A DNA stretch of 64,000 bases from Megalobrama amblycephala (GCF_018812025.1 NC_063065.1:28853740-28917739), one strand, 5' to 3'; counted from the first letter of the stretch, positions 1-12,717 are shown. The notes: a model not told the origin generated them from the sequence alone. Program-made: numbers and translations.

Positions 1-74
1 ATAAGAACTCTTAAAAATAACGTTTTTTTTTTATTGGCATCATTGGTTCCATATCTTAATCTTAAACCTGAATC

Positions 75-840
75 TTAAGCCTGAAACACACCAAGCCGAC
101 ACCGACGAACTAGTGGCGACAAAAACAAACTGCGGGGTTGGCTCACATTGGCAGCGTCTGTGTCCAAAGTTGCCCTGACACACCAAACCGACGCTCGACA
201 CCCGACGGCCAAGTAGCATGTCCGTTCTGTGCCTGCGTAAGAAGAAATGCCTTTCCGTACCAGCAGGTGGCAGTAGCTGAACAACCAATCAGAATGATGA
301 ATTGGCCCGACTGACCGAAGAGCTCCAACGCCGATTCAACATGTCAGATTGGCCGAAAAAAAGCCAATGAGGACCAACTTCAGCCGACGGTGCCGAACAC
401 ACCAAGCCGACGGTCGGCCGTCGGGCACTTTTTCTTCGTCGGCCAACTAAGTTTTCTCAGTGTGTTCCGCACCGTCGGCTGAAGTTGGTCCTCGTCTGCT
501 TTTTTTCGGCCGATTCGACTTGTTGAATCGGCGATGGAGCTCGTCGGTCCGTCGGGCCATCTGATCATTCTGATTGGCTATTCAGCTACTGCCACCTGCT
601 GGTACGGAAAGGCATTTCATCTCACGCAGGCGCAGAACTGACGTGCTACTTGGCCGTCAGCTGTTTAGCATTGGTTTGGTGTGTCAGGGCAACTTTGGAC
701 ACAGACGCTGCCGGCGTGAGCCAACCCCGCAGTCTGCTCCGTCGCCACTAGTTCGTCGCCATCGGCTTGGTGTGTTCTGGCCTTTAGTCGGCCGACGAAC
801 AAAAACTGCCCGACGGCTGACCGTCGGCTTGTTGTCTTCC
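75..840. mobile_element. GC-rich foldback element with long inverted arms
   Basis: Arm 85-402 is the inverted complement of 460-775; both outer ends carry CACACCAAGCCGA. A module of about 57 bp in the loop (394-450) recurs inverted at 781-838. The motif GCCGAC/GTCGGC occurs more than ten times. Open frames on both arms are mirror images of each other and are not taken as genes. No flanking duplication is clear. The family is not recognised. Confidence 0.7.
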
Positions 841-846
841 GGGCTT

Positions 847-2047
847 TTAAAGGCATAGTTCACCCAAAAATGAAAATTCTGTCGTTCCAGACCTCATTCT
901 GTTCATCCTCAGAGCACAAATTAAGATCTTTTTGATGAAATCTTAGAGCTTTATGTCCCTCCATTGACAGCCTACACAAGAAAGGTAGTGAAGACATCAT
1001 TAAAGTAATCCATGTGACTCCAGTGGTTAAACCTCAGTTTTATGAAGTGACGTGAGTGCTTTGTTTGCGCAAAAAACATAATTTACCACTTTATTTACAA
1101 AATATTAATCTCCAGCGCATGTTAACTAGAGCGCCATGACGCATGATGTTGTGCTGACACAAGAGCAAACGTGTGAACGTGTTGGAGATTCATATTTTGT
1201 GAATAAAATGGTAAATTAAAAGCAAACTAAGCACTCGCGTCGCTTCATAAAAGATTCATACCACTTTTAAGCCCCAGAAAGGTAGTAAATACATCATTAA
1301 AGTAATCCATGTGACTCCAGTGACTTAAAGGTGCTCTAAGCGATGTCACGCGTTTTTAGGCCAAAACATTTTTTGTCACATACAGCAAACATCTCCTCAC
1401 TATCCGCTAGCTGCCTGTCCCCTGAACACACTGTAAAAAAACACGGTCTCTGTAGTCGCCACAAGCTCCAAAAACGGCAACAAAAACAAACTGGTGCAGC
1501 CTGGACCACGAATCATAATAAACACGCTCCAGCCAATAACCGACAAGAATGATTTTAAATGCGCGTTCATGACTGTTTCAGGAAGCACGGAGGGGAGGGG
1601 AGGAGGAGGCGGAGGGAGGGTCTAGCTAGCCTTTGTTTTGTTTGACAACACTTCGAACGTCAACAGGAAGTTACTCCACCCAGGATCGCTTAGAGAACCT
1701 TTAACATCAGTTTTATGAAGTGACGCGAGTACTTTGTTTGCGCAAAACAACAACAACAAAAACATAATTTACACTTTATTTACTAAATATTAATCTCCGA
1801 CACATGTTCATGCTTCATAAAACTGAGGTTTAACCACTGGAGTCACGTGGATTACTTTAATGATGTCTTTACTACCTTTCTGGGGCTTGAAAGTGGAAGC
1901 ATAGACTGTCAATGGAGCGATTTCATCAAAAATATCTTCATTTTTGTTTTAAAGATAAACAAAAGTTTTGGAATGACATGAGGAATGATTAATTAGCCTA
2001 ATAACAGAATTTTCTTTCTTTTCTTTTTTTTGGTGAACAAACCCTTC
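847..2047. mobile_element. Foldback MITE cluster, AGTTCACCCAAAAATG type
   Basis: It starts TTAAAGGCATAGTTCACC at 847 and closes near 2040 with TTTTTTTTGGTGAAC. Inside are mirrored pieces such as GTAATCCATGTGACTCCAGT and its complement near 1840. The arrangement suggests two overlapping copies of the family seen intact at 5209-5741. It is interrupted by the element at 1325-1704. Confidence 0.65.
1325..1704. mobile_element. MITE with TTAAAGGTGCTCTAAGCGAT termini
   Basis: The left end reads TTAAAGGTGCTCTAAGCGAT and the right end ATCGCTTAGAGAACCTTTAA. It sits inside the foldback family exactly at a TTAA: the uninterrupted family reads CAGTGGTTAAACCTCAG there. Removing one TTAA plus the element restores that target, so the TTAA duplication is real. 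There is no transposase frame. Confidence 0.8.
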
Positions 2048-2329
2048 CATTAAACCTTTCCATTCCACAAAATATTCTTTACAGTGAACAAAAGGTTCTT
2101 TGGATTATTAAAAAGATCTTCAAACTAAGAAAAAATGGTTATTTTAAGAATCGATTACTGAAAGGTTCTTTGGGGAAACAAAATTGGGATCACTGTGAAA
2201 AAACCTTTCATTTTAGAGTGTTGGAATGATTGAATTCAGCCCAAACTGGTAAGCATTAGTATCTAATGAATGCTAGGAACTACTGGAACAGCCGACTAGT
2301 TATCATTAACCTGAAACAGATACTCGTGT

Positions 2330-2856
<527 letters not shown>

Positions 2857-3464
2857 TAGATAGGTCGTTGGTAGCTATTCCCGAACAGTCCGATTAAGGT
2901 GTTTGTTTGTAGATTTGTGATTGTTGCGTCACATTGGGTTGTTTGTTCATATTGTTGCAACTTCGGCGCGCGCTTGTGCGTTCCCGATCAAAACTCCTTC
3001 CAACAGGACATGTCGGCTGTTATAACGCTCATTTGTTACAGTAACATGCATTACAGTGTTCCCAAGTAAACAGGGAGTGTAGGAAGAACTTTAGAGGCAC
3101 GGATGGAGGGCAAGGACTGGAAATTTCCCTGGAAATGAGCTCAAGCTGAAGCCTGTATCCACACATGTAGCCTACGCAATGTTAATCTCACACATAATTT
3201 GACTGTTTACACTTAAACATTCATGATGAATGGTGCTTTCTATGTCTTTATTAGTTCTACCGTTTAAAATTATAATGGGTTGTGTGGCTTAGTGTTTAAT
3301 GCTTATAGATAGGTTTTAAGCTTTTCAAAGGGTTGATTGACAGGGATCCGATGCTCATGAAAAACCTGGAAATATAAGCACATTTAGTGGTCCTGGAAAA
3401 GTCATGACATTTCTATAATGATTACAGATCTTATAGATTTTTGTTGGAAAATCCAAGTCTGTAC

Positions 3465-4030
3465 CTGCATGGTCCAGGGTGGTCATCAGCTGGTTGATGA
3501 GTTACTAAAAAACCCCACCCTGACCATCTTAAGCTGGTAAAACTGTGGTTTGTTGGAGGTCTGAGATGGTTTCTGATCATTAGCCCCATACATCAGCTAA
3601 CAAAAATGTCCTAAAAACGTTTTGCTAACATTCTCAAGTTATCAAAATGTCATTTCTGAATCTCTGAACGTTCAAATCATCCAATTTTTTAAAATGGTTA
3701 TGCGAATGTTCAATTTTATAATTTTGCAAACATTTGAACGCTATTTTTGAATGTTCTCTAAATGTTCTGAAACAAGTAGTTAAATGATAAATGTTTAAAA
3801 AATGTTAAACAAACATCTGTCAAATGTTTTGGAAAAAAAAAAAAAAAAATCCATTTATAACGTTTTGCTCTAGCGTTTCCAGAACATTATTAAAGACCAG
3901 ATAACTTTAAACGAACAGTTCTATTAATGTTACTGGAAGAACGTTTGTTAATAACTTTGAGAGAACCTTGAATGTTAGCCAAAATTCTAAGAACATTTAA
4001 ATTCTTGTTAGGAGGGAACCATGTTTCAGA
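3465..4030. repeat. Degenerate dispersed repeats (GCTGGT-type and AACGTT-type)
   Basis: 3465-3560 holds GCTGGT/ACCAGC-like text as in the element at 58083. 3600-4030 is full of imperfect, partly mirrored copies of GAACGTT/AACATT, with an A-run at 3834. Boundaries are not clear. Confidence 0.45.
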
Positions 4031-5208
4031 ACTCGGGTTCTAAACTTACACTCTATTTTATGGCAAGGTAGAGCTTGTGTATAGAGCGATGTTCAATTTA
4101 TGAGCAAATTGTCTTTTTTCCCCAATAAAGTGTTCAATTTCACAAAACTGTGAAACTGTTTCTGATGAAAACAGTTTTCAATTCTTATCTTATAAATGGA
4201 AAGGTTCATTGGTCAAAACTCTATAGATAGGCATTGAACATTTAGACAAAAAACGTTGAAAAGACCAGTTAACAGATGTTTTCTCATTGGTGGTCATAAA
4301 TCTGAAGGCAAACTCTTTGCCACTAAAAGAGCTGGCAGCTGTGCACTGGTTGTAGTATGAATATGTGGTCACGTGTTGATTTTGAATTCCTAACCTGCAC
4401 AAATTAACCTCCAGATCAGCTTTCTTTACTCCACTTGATTCATGGTTTGGAGTAAGATCTTAAATACATTGTTGATCTTGGCTCAAGCGTTATGTGCATG
4501 CTTGTGAGCAGAAAGGTTTATCCTCCTCATTGTGTAGTTATCAAGAAGCTTTGAGAAACCACTAGAGTTGCAGAACTTAAAGAGGATAAAGTGTACACAA
4601 TTTGTGAGAGTGGGTAGTGTTGGACAAAGCCAAACATTGCACGAAAGTATATCGTATGTGTTCCAGCTCCGTGTCGAGAGGTCTAGTTGTTTAATTATTA
4701 ATAAGTTGATTTTTTTGTCAGTAGATAACTGCATATAGCTACATGCTGTATTGGTGTTGTAAAGGGGCTTTATTAGGTTCCTGCGTGCCTTGAGTTGGCA
4801 TCAGTGTTATTTTTCCTGCCCAGATCTCAACAATCTGCTGTTAACATTGGCGTCACGTCCAAGCACTTCTGTTCTACAGGCCTCGAATAGTTTGGTGAAC
4901 CAACGCTGATATTGCCAGGTTTTCTCTTTTACAGAGCATTTCTTTAATATGGAAAATTATTTGAGTTTGCTCTTTGCATCCTTGCGAATAGATTGGCTGG
5001 ACTGTTTTTTGCGTGACAAAGATGTTTAAAACGTCTTAAGGACTGTAGGTTGAATGTATGTGTATATGTTAAAAGTGATTTTTTTTCCAGTGTTAAAATA
5101 CATTTTTTATCCAAACTTAACAAGAGACTATTAAAAGCAAGTCATTCATAGGTTGATTTCCCTTAAAAGTGTAAACACTGTGGATATTTCATAACATTTT
5201 CTGCTTGT
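4031..5208. other. Intronic stretch, no feature seen
   Basis: AT-rich sequence without a recognisable gene or repeat end. Short open frames here match nothing known to me. Confidence 0.5.
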
Positions 5209-5741
5209 TTAAAGGGTTAGTTCACCCAAAAATGAAAATTCTGTCATCAATTACTCACCCTCATGTCGTTCCAAACCCATAAGACCTTCGTTCATCTTCG
5301 GAACACAAATTAAGATATTTTTGATGAAATCCCTCCATTGACAGTCTACGCAACTACCACTTTCAAGCCCCAGAAAGACATGATTAAAGTAATCCATGTG
5401 ACTTCAGTGGTTTAACCTCAATTTTATGAAGCATGAACATATGTCAGAGATTAATATTTAGTAAATAAAGTGTAAATTAAGTTTTTTTTTTAGTTGACTT
5501 GTCAATTAAGGTGTAGCCACTGGAGTCACATGGATTACTTTAATTTCTGTCTTTACTACCTTTCTGGGGCTTGAAAGTGGTAGTTGTGTAGACTGTCAAT
5601 GGAGGGACAGAAAGCTCAGATTTCATCAAAAAGATCTTCATTTGTGTTTTGAAGATGATCGAAAATCTTACAGATTTGGAACGACAGGAGGGTGAGTAAT
5701 GAATGACAGAATTTAAATTTTTTGGTGAACTATCCCTTTAA
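5209..5741. mobile_element. Complete foldback MITE, TTAAAGGG termini
   Basis: It starts TTAAAGGGTTAGTTCACCC and ends TGGTGAACTATCCCTTTAA. Its halves are inverted copies: TTGACAGTCTACGCAACTAC pairs with text near 5585, and ATTAAAGTAATCCATGTGAC with its complement near 5530. This is an abundant cyprinid family, possibly Angel-like (name uncertain). It is the reference for broken copies at 847, 12718, 25612 and 57395. Confidence 0.85.
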
Positions 5742-7420
5742 GAATCCGACCAGTTCAATATAGCAACAGCTCATCCAATGTTCTGAGTTGGGGGTGGGGC
5801 TAAATGTTTGGCTGACCAATGGCTGATTAGAAAAGTGTTTGGGAAACCTGTTTCAAAAACAGTTACCATTTATGGGGTGTCAAGTGCAGTCAATTTTGTG
5901 GACTGAATGAATTACATGATATGAAATTCAGTAAATGAAATGCTCATGTTCTTCACAGATTGTGCATTTTGTGAATGAAATGACATGCTTTATCATGAAA
6001 AACTTTGGATTAAATGTTTCATAATGCAGACAACCCCTTCCTTGAATGTTTCATTCGTTCTATTGCATTTTTGTGACAAGCTAGGTGCATTTTGTTCACA
6101 AATTAGTTTTTCGTTGTTCACGAAATGAAAGGTACTTTTGCCCTTACATTCACAAAATGGATGTAAATTTTAATAGATAAAATTAGTTTTAAGTTTGGAA
6201 TTTTATGCATGACTTGACTTTAGTGCTGATGACAGCATGCGACTGTGCTACTCTCTAATTACATTTTGTCAGCAAATACTGCATTTTTTAATGCACTATT
6301 CATTCAATCCACAACATTAGTCCAGTTACACTTGGCTATACAGTTCAGTGAAGCTGGTGGTGCAGAAATCTCCACAAATACGTGCGGTAAAACTGAATCA
6401 AGACTATATTTCGCAGGCAGGTAAGTCTAGAGAAACTGCACTCTTACAGCAAAGTATGAAACTTAAGCTCCATCACCTTGAAGAGACCTCACCTTGAAAC
6501 ACAACACTCAACGAAGAGCATGCTTCCCGAGTCGTTCCCTTTGCATTCTCATTCTTTTCATAAACGGGGTGTCCTTGCAGACGGCAAAGACTTGGATACA
6601 TACATGGCACACACCCATGCTTGTATGGCTTAGCAGGCACACCCTGTAGCTCTGCCTCAGCAGAATGGCGGCGGCGGGCTATTGATCCAAGCTGGAGTGG
6701 GTTTTCCCAGCGGAGTACTGCATGCTCACTCCAGAGCACACTTCATTCTGAGGACGGCTCTAAGCAGGCAGTCTGGATCAGTGATTTTGCTGCGTAAGCG
6801 GGAGTGTGAGAGCACTGAATTAGCCTGTGATCTATAGGGAGATGTGACTCTGCGGAGAGAACTCAAGCTCTTCATCAATAACCCTAATAAATAGGCTTCT
6901 TTTTTCCAAGCTTTTCCTCTTCCGTTGCAAGATTGCTGTCTGCAGCCTTTCCATTGACTTTCCTTTGAGTCAATATAAATATATGGTAAAGGAGGTGGTT
7001 GCAGCCAGGAGTCTGATTGGAGATGAGCCTATTTATTTGTTTGATTGCTGATTTTTGTCTTCTATTGCAGCAAACACATTTTCTTCTTCCAACCCTAGAA
7101 TATGTTAATATTCTGTCACTGAAGAGATGAAGTAGGTGAGATTGGGTGAATCTCCCGGAGCCTGTCAAGAACATGTGAGAGACATTTCAGTAATGAGTTA
7201 TAAGTAATCTTTGCAGAAACAATTTTTTTTCTTTTGTTAAAAGTAACAAATTACAGACGGTACAAAAATGATGTAAATTAGAACTATCCTCAATTAAAAT
7301 GTTTAACTGCAATTAATCTCATTTTTAGTAGCACATTTAGTTCATTGTTAAGAAAAAGAAAAGTACATAATAGGCTTTTGTCTTTATTAGGTACATTTAT
7401 GACCGATTTCTTGTGATGTT
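5742..7420. other. Intronic stretch, no gene supported
   Basis: Unique-looking sequence. A CAG/GTAAGT donor-like match lies at 6418-6426, but no exon is supported upstream of it. An 88-codon minus-strand frame at 6473-6739 resembles nothing known to me. Confidence 0.45.
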
Positions 7421-7427
7421 ACTCATT

Positions 7428-7461
7428 TGTAAGATGCTTTGAATAAAAGCATCTGCTAAAT
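7428..7461 (+). repeat. SINE tail fragment
   Basis: The text TTGAATAAAAGCATCTGCTA is a mutated form of the widespread teleost SINE tail that normally reads TTGGATAAAAGCGTCTGC. Only the 3' end is recognisable. Confidence 0.6.
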
Positions 7462-7666
7462 TTAATTGCATGTATTAACACTAACTTTGGCTAGAGTAAA
7501 AATACGAACAACTATTTTTATATTTTATTTTTGCATTGAATTTAGAATTAGAAATGATTTAGATTATGTAAATACATATTTTTTGCGCTTTTATTTTTTG
7601 AGAATAAGAGTTTTGTTGCAATATGGTAAAATTTACAACATGGGGGGGATGGAAAAAATTAACAAT

Positions 7667-8016
7667 ACACTAAAAAATGCTGGGCTAAAAACAACCCAAG
7701 TTGGGTTGAAAATGCACAAACCCAGCAAATGGGTCATTTTAACCCAGCGGTTGGGTTAAACAATAAACATTTATTAAATTGCTTATTAATAAATGTTCTC
7801 CTTTTGATTATTATTGTTGCCTCTAGTAATTATGTGTCTGATTTTTAATTTCCGACCTATTTTTGGGTTCATTTTAAGCCATATAAAATGGTTGGGTTAA
7901 ATAAAACTGCCCAGCATAAACATTTAACCCAACTGCTGGGTTAAAACAACCCATTCACAAACCAATCCATTTTCAACCCAACTTGGGTTGTTTTTAACCC
8001 GGCATTTTTAGAGTGT
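7667..8016. mobile_element. MITE with ACACTAAAAAATGC termini
   Basis: Left end ACACTAAAAAATGCTGGG, right end CCCGGCATTTTTAGAGTGT. The subterminal stretch AACAACCCAAGTTGGGTT is mirrored, and AACCCA/TGGGTT boxes recur throughout. No coding capacity. Confidence 0.85.
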
Positions 8017-9650
8017 AATGTCACAGTACAAAAAATATTTAAGGTACTAAAAAACTATATATATTTGACCCAAGCAAATTTTTTGACAGGTTTTCTTGGA
8101 TTCGCCCATTTTGCGCTGCTCTTGTAACTGTTAAGAGAAGGAAAAGGCTGAGATGAATAATAAATAGCTCAGAAATTTCTTGGTATGAAACTTACGATAT
8201 TGTCTGTGAAGCAGAAGTGCCATAGCAAAATAGCTGCTTATTGTGACTTGATGTGACTTTTCCGCTCAAGGTTAAATTATTTGTGGTGCTTTGAACTTTG
8301 CGAGCCCCTGTTGCTCTCAAATAACGGAAGCACATGTGATAGATCAGACATCAACCCTGCTGTCACGTCCTGCAGAGTCATACGGCTGTAATTAAGCACA
8401 GGTCCACACAAAACCATACATTGTGTTTATGAGACTTGCATACATCTGGATGTCTATTACTGAAAGGGAAACGCAATAATTGCAGATGAACTTTGACCTT
8501 CGGATCGGAAATCCATCCTTTTGGAGGCTTCTTTGTAGAGAGGAGCTTAATTTCTGAAATACTAGCTTTACGACTTCATACATCCTCTAAAAATGACCTT
8601 GATGTTTGGTAAAATGGCTCAGAAAAGTGAAGTTAGTTCTCAGAAAAGTAGCTTTTAGTTGTTTGCAGATGGCATTTGCTTGATATTTTGTTTGTTTGCA
8701 ATGACAAATACTTCTTATGGGCACTTTACTCGTTCCGACTTTCTGCAGAAGCAAACAATTTGGAAATAACGGGAGCTCATTTGCTTGTAGGAACGTGTAG
8801 GAAGGAGGAATATCTATAAGAGGTGGCGTTTATTATGTTGAATGACTAATAACTGGACTAAAACCTTTGATCTGTTTTCAAGGAGCACATTAAATACTCA
8901 CATAAAGCCATGACAGATCAGTCTGCGAGATCTTGTCGAGGAAGAAGTTTTATATGTGTGTATTGTTACGTAAAACCGAACATGTTGCGGCTAGAAGTCA
9001 CATTAAAGTGAACTTTTCCTATTTAAGATTGACTGGAATGACAGAAGCCATGATGCTCAGTCCTGTAGCACTGACTTTGTATTATTTTGTACCAGCTATC
9101 AAATGTTAATGTGACTGTTTCTGTCTTTTCTCAACATTAGATTAGTTAATGTGTGCTGAATTGTATTGGCATCCACTGTTTGGAGTTTATTTGCTTTCTT
9201 TGATTATAATTTTTTCCTTCCATTGGCAGTGTAACATATTTCATCCTGGTTAAGATCAAGGTTTGCCAGCAGTTCATAGTAATGGAGCATGGATTTCTAA
9301 TTGGTTGATGGCAAAATGTAGAGAGATTGGTGACTCAATTGTAATCTATTACTTCTGCACAGTATAATTATTGCAAATGAGATGTGCACAAAACTGCAGA
9401 AATACAATGTGAATTTTACACATTTAATAAAAAAGTTAACTCATATTTTTGACCTTGTAATTTGTAATCAAAAAATGTCATAACTTGTGAAAAAGCAGAC
9501 TTTTCTGTGGTGATGTATGCTGGATTTCTCCAATCATTTAGTTTGCTTAAATTCCACCGCAAACATGCATTCAGATCTGCTTCCATCTAATCAACAAATG
9601 ACTGATTGAACCATGTCCCCGCCCTTATTTTTTTCTCCAATAATCCATTT
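8017..9650. other. Intronic stretch, no feature seen
   Basis: No repeat boundary, gene or RNA is evident on either strand. Confidence 0.45.
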
Positions 9651-9654
9651 CACT

Positions 9655-10000
9655 TGGATGTACGTCGCAATACTGTGAGTCAGATTTGTCACTACTTGCA
9701 TTTCATTGCACTTTAAAACTAAGGTAGGCAGTTTTGGAGAGGCTAGCAATAGCAAGCTAGCTTTAAAAGCAAAAGATCCCACCCTCCCTTCAAAGGGACT
9801 CCAAAGTCACGCCACCTCCAAAACACATGAACACACACTGCAAAGCGTCACAAGAGACGGCGTTAAATGACCTCATGTCTCAAAGCACAGAACATTACAA
9901 TAATAATGAACATAAACAACTTACAGAGTTCTAGTTGTACCACCTGACTGCTGCAGATTAATTTCAGCGTTGATAGTGAGGAACGTCACTGGTTGCCTTC
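9655..10000. repeat. Probable transposon fragment
   Basis: The segment with GAGAGGCTAGCAATAGC and GTCACGCCACCTCC resembles dispersed cyprinid repeat text. Ends are not visible. Confidence 0.35.
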
Positions 10001-10014
10001 TCTTAATTGCGTTA

Positions 10015-10110
10015 CACTGTAAAACTCAGTAAGTTCAGAGTACTCAAAACATTTAAGTAAACTAACTCATTTTTTTAAGTTAGTAGAACTTAAATTTTTT
10101 GTGACAAGTG
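10015..10110. mobile_element. CACTGTAAAA-type MITE, left part
   Basis: It begins CACTGTAAAACTCAG after a TA and carries AAGTAAACTAACTCA as in the related copies at 31199 and 45097. The right half may lie at 10915-10953 and after 11881, separated by later insertions; that join is inference. Confidence 0.5.
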
Positions 10111-10519
10111 GGGCGGGTCCGAGAGCTGTGGAAGCGGAGCAAGGCCAGTGTGGTGCACAGATGTCTCTCATTAACAATCACGTCAATGTCATCCCTTCGC
10201 TCCCAAAGTTCTCAGCCTCGCCCAACTCAACATAACGTTAATTACATAGTTCATTTACATTCAGATCTTGGTTAAATGTTAGATAGCAAATAACACATGC
10301 TATTATAACAAATCAAAGAGACTGTCATTAAATACTTGCATGTATATAATCAAACAACCTACAGTTTATGTGGTCTTAAACGTTTTGCAGCCCATCCTTA
10401 ACCTAACCACAGCCTCTACTCTTCACCACAATGGTGATCCTACAGAACTAACTAACATAACCGAACCCCTTGTAAATCCCAACATAACACAACTTTAAAC
10501 ACTAATTTATGTCTCCCTA

Positions 10520-10778
10520 TGTTAATCTTGTGCAAAAACACAGGAGTTTTTGAAAATTCCTGCCAGGGTGTGATTTTTAGAAACTCTGTTTACAGTGTTG
10601 TCGTGTAGACGGTGAAACCGGAGATTTTGGCTAGTGACATCGGAACTTGAATCGGTATTAACCTTTTTTCCAGGCTTCTGAATGGCCAACATTGCTTTAC
10701 GGTTAGGGTTATATCGCCGCCTGTTGGTTTGGCATGCTCTTGACAGCGCTTCATTGCATGTTTTTGCGTTTTCATGTG
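10520..10778. repeat. Dispersed repeat adjoining the 68-bp duplication
   Basis: Contains CGCCGCCTGTTGGTTTGG and a GTTTTCATGTGGACG box reminiscent of dispersed fish repeats. No intact ends. Confidence 0.35.
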
Positions 10779-10914
10779 GACGAAGGAAAAACTTGTTTAT
10801 AAAAATGTATAAGTGTGGACTAGGCCTCAATCATTTTAAGTTCAGCGACGGAGGAAAAACTTGTTTATAAAAATGTGTAAGTGTGGACTAGGCCTCAATC
10901 ATTTTAAGTTCAGC
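10779..10914. repeat. 68-bp tandem duplication (two copies)
   Basis: Units 10779-10846 and 10847-10914 are each 68 bp and differ at two positions (CGAAGG/CGGAGG and GTATA/GTGTA). Each unit ends TTAAGTTCAGC. The near-identity points to a recent duplication. Confidence 0.95.
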
Positions 10915-10953
10915 TTACTACAGTCAAATTGAGTTCACACAACTTTTTTTCTA

Positions 10954-11881
10954 TTAAAGGTGCAATATGTAAGAATTTTGCAGTAAAATATCCAAAAACC
11001 ACTAGGCCAGTGTTCACTTGATTACTTACAATATCGTGAGGAAATTGCAATTTAAGTCAATTGCGTCATACTCGCATTACCCTCGGTTTCCAGTTTTATT
11101 TTGTAGAAACCATGGAAACACCAAAGATGCTTTAATATTTACATGTTTTAATAGGCAAGGGAACAACTGTTTTGATATTTATAGACAGAAAATGAATTAT
11201 TGATATAGCTCAACATGTTTATTCTTATAGTTTAAATCTGATTTTCTTGATTTTTTTGCGAGTACCATGCTTTATCATGCCTCAGAGAAAAACACTATTT
11301 TGTCAAGTAGCTAACATAGCATAATCAGATGCAGCTTTATTTATAGTAACAGTAATACAGAATTTTCTCCATCATACAATACGCTTTAAAATGAATTGCA
11401 TGTCATTTATCAACACAAGACATCCAGCATTTAATATGATATTCTAAAATCCATCTATCTTACTGCAGTGTGTAACAGTGTCTCACAGCAGCCACCGAGC
11501 GAACGCACAGAGTAACGTTATAACATCATTTTCAACACTCTCAAATGTATCTAATATGATAAACAGAGCTGCGTTACCTCATACTCATGACCGGAAAAGT
11601 GGCGCCGGCGACTGTGGCATAAAAAAAGTTCCGCTGCGGCCTCGTTCAGCTCCCACAACACTCGGTCCTGCTCTGCTTCATACTACAGTAACGTTAATAA
11701 TCACATCCATGAACATGATTTCCCGTGTCCTATCCCTATTCTTTTGCACCATCTGTTGCGGTCAAGACCACACGTCCCAAGATTCCGTGCTCAAACTTGG
11801 CGTCATCAAGCTATGCCTTTGTTTTGAATAGACCTCTAGCTAACTCTAGTGGACAGAAATCCTACATACTGCACCTTTTAA
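10954..11881. mobile_element. TTAAAGGTGCAATATGTAA element
   Basis: Left end TTAAAGGTGCAATATGTAAG, right end TACATACTGCACCTTTTAA. It is a relative, in inverse orientation, of 40028-41043: both share the interior around CATGGAAACACCAAAGA and the block with CTATGCCTTTG. No transposase frame. Confidence 0.85.
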
Positions 11882-12175
11882 GTACAATGAACTTTCATTG
11901 TTATTTGAGTGAAACAAACTCATTTCATTTAATTAATTTGACTGTTTGGTTTTACGAGATTGCAGATAAGATACATTTTTATAATATTTTGACCACTTCT
12001 ATGATTGATTGCTATCAGGATGTGAAGAGAGTTTCAACCAATATAACAAAGTATTTATGAACATCATTGCTTATCCTAGCTGTAAAAAAGAATCCCCCCT
12101 TTAATTTCTTTATTTTTCTTATGATTTTGGTGCCAGAGATATTTCATGACCGTTTTCCTCAGAATTACCCTCATA

Positions 12176-12429
12176 CACTCTTAAAATTAAAGGTTTTTAT
12201 TGGCATCAATGGTTCCATGAAGAACCTTTAACATCTATGGAACCTTTCCATTGCACAAAAGTTTCTTTATATTGGAAAATTGTTCTTAAGATGATTAAAA
12301 TGTTCTTTACACTAAAAAACATGGTTCTTTTAAGAACTTTTCAGTAAAAGATTCTTTGGGGAACCAAAAATCGTTCTTTTTTTGCATCTCTTGGAAACCC
12401 CCCATTTGAAACCTTTATTTTTAAGAGTG
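12176..12429. mobile_element. Intact MITE, CACTCTTAAAA termini
   Basis: Starts CACTCTTAAAATTAAAGG and ends CCTTTATTTTTAAGAGTG, with GGTTCCATGAAGAACC and TTCTTTGGGGAACC inside. It is the intact relative of the split copy at 7-2220. Confidence 0.85.
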
Positions 12430-12717
12430 CAGCCGTCTGTAAGAGTGAAGATTTGTGTCGATCCCAGTCTTTCAGCGGTGAGGATGGGTGTGATGTCTGG
12501 GAATTAGCGCAGAGAGTATTGTTAGGTCTTTTGTCGATACAAGCAAACCAGACGGAATTTAGCTCTGTATAAATCCTGAACGCTCAAGACATTCAAGGGG
12601 AGATTTACTCCCTTTTTGCACCAGATTAACAGAGTTCATTCAAACATGTCATTCATAACTGTTAGTCATAAGTACAGTAGCTTTTGTTGAACTTTTGTTC
12701 TCTACTAAAAAAAAAAG

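Larger units (their letters stand above)
7..2220. mobile_element. MITE with ACTCTTAAAA termini, split by nested insertions
   Basis: The left end (about 7-55) reads ACTCTTAAAAATAA and then TTGGCATCATTGGTTCCAT. The continuation, with the characteristic AACCTTTCCATT and GGTTCTTTGG text, resumes only at about 2050 and ends TTTTAGAGTG at 2220. The intact relative at 12176-12429 shows the two pieces belong together. About 2 kb of other elements lie between them. Confidence 0.65.

Noticed and set aside
40..858. Frames on both arms of the foldback element that encode similar peptides
   Set aside because: They are mirror copies produced by the inverted repeat; no start context or domain.
6473..6739. 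88-codon minus-strand frame
   Set aside because: No known motif; unique intronic DNA; length unremarkable.
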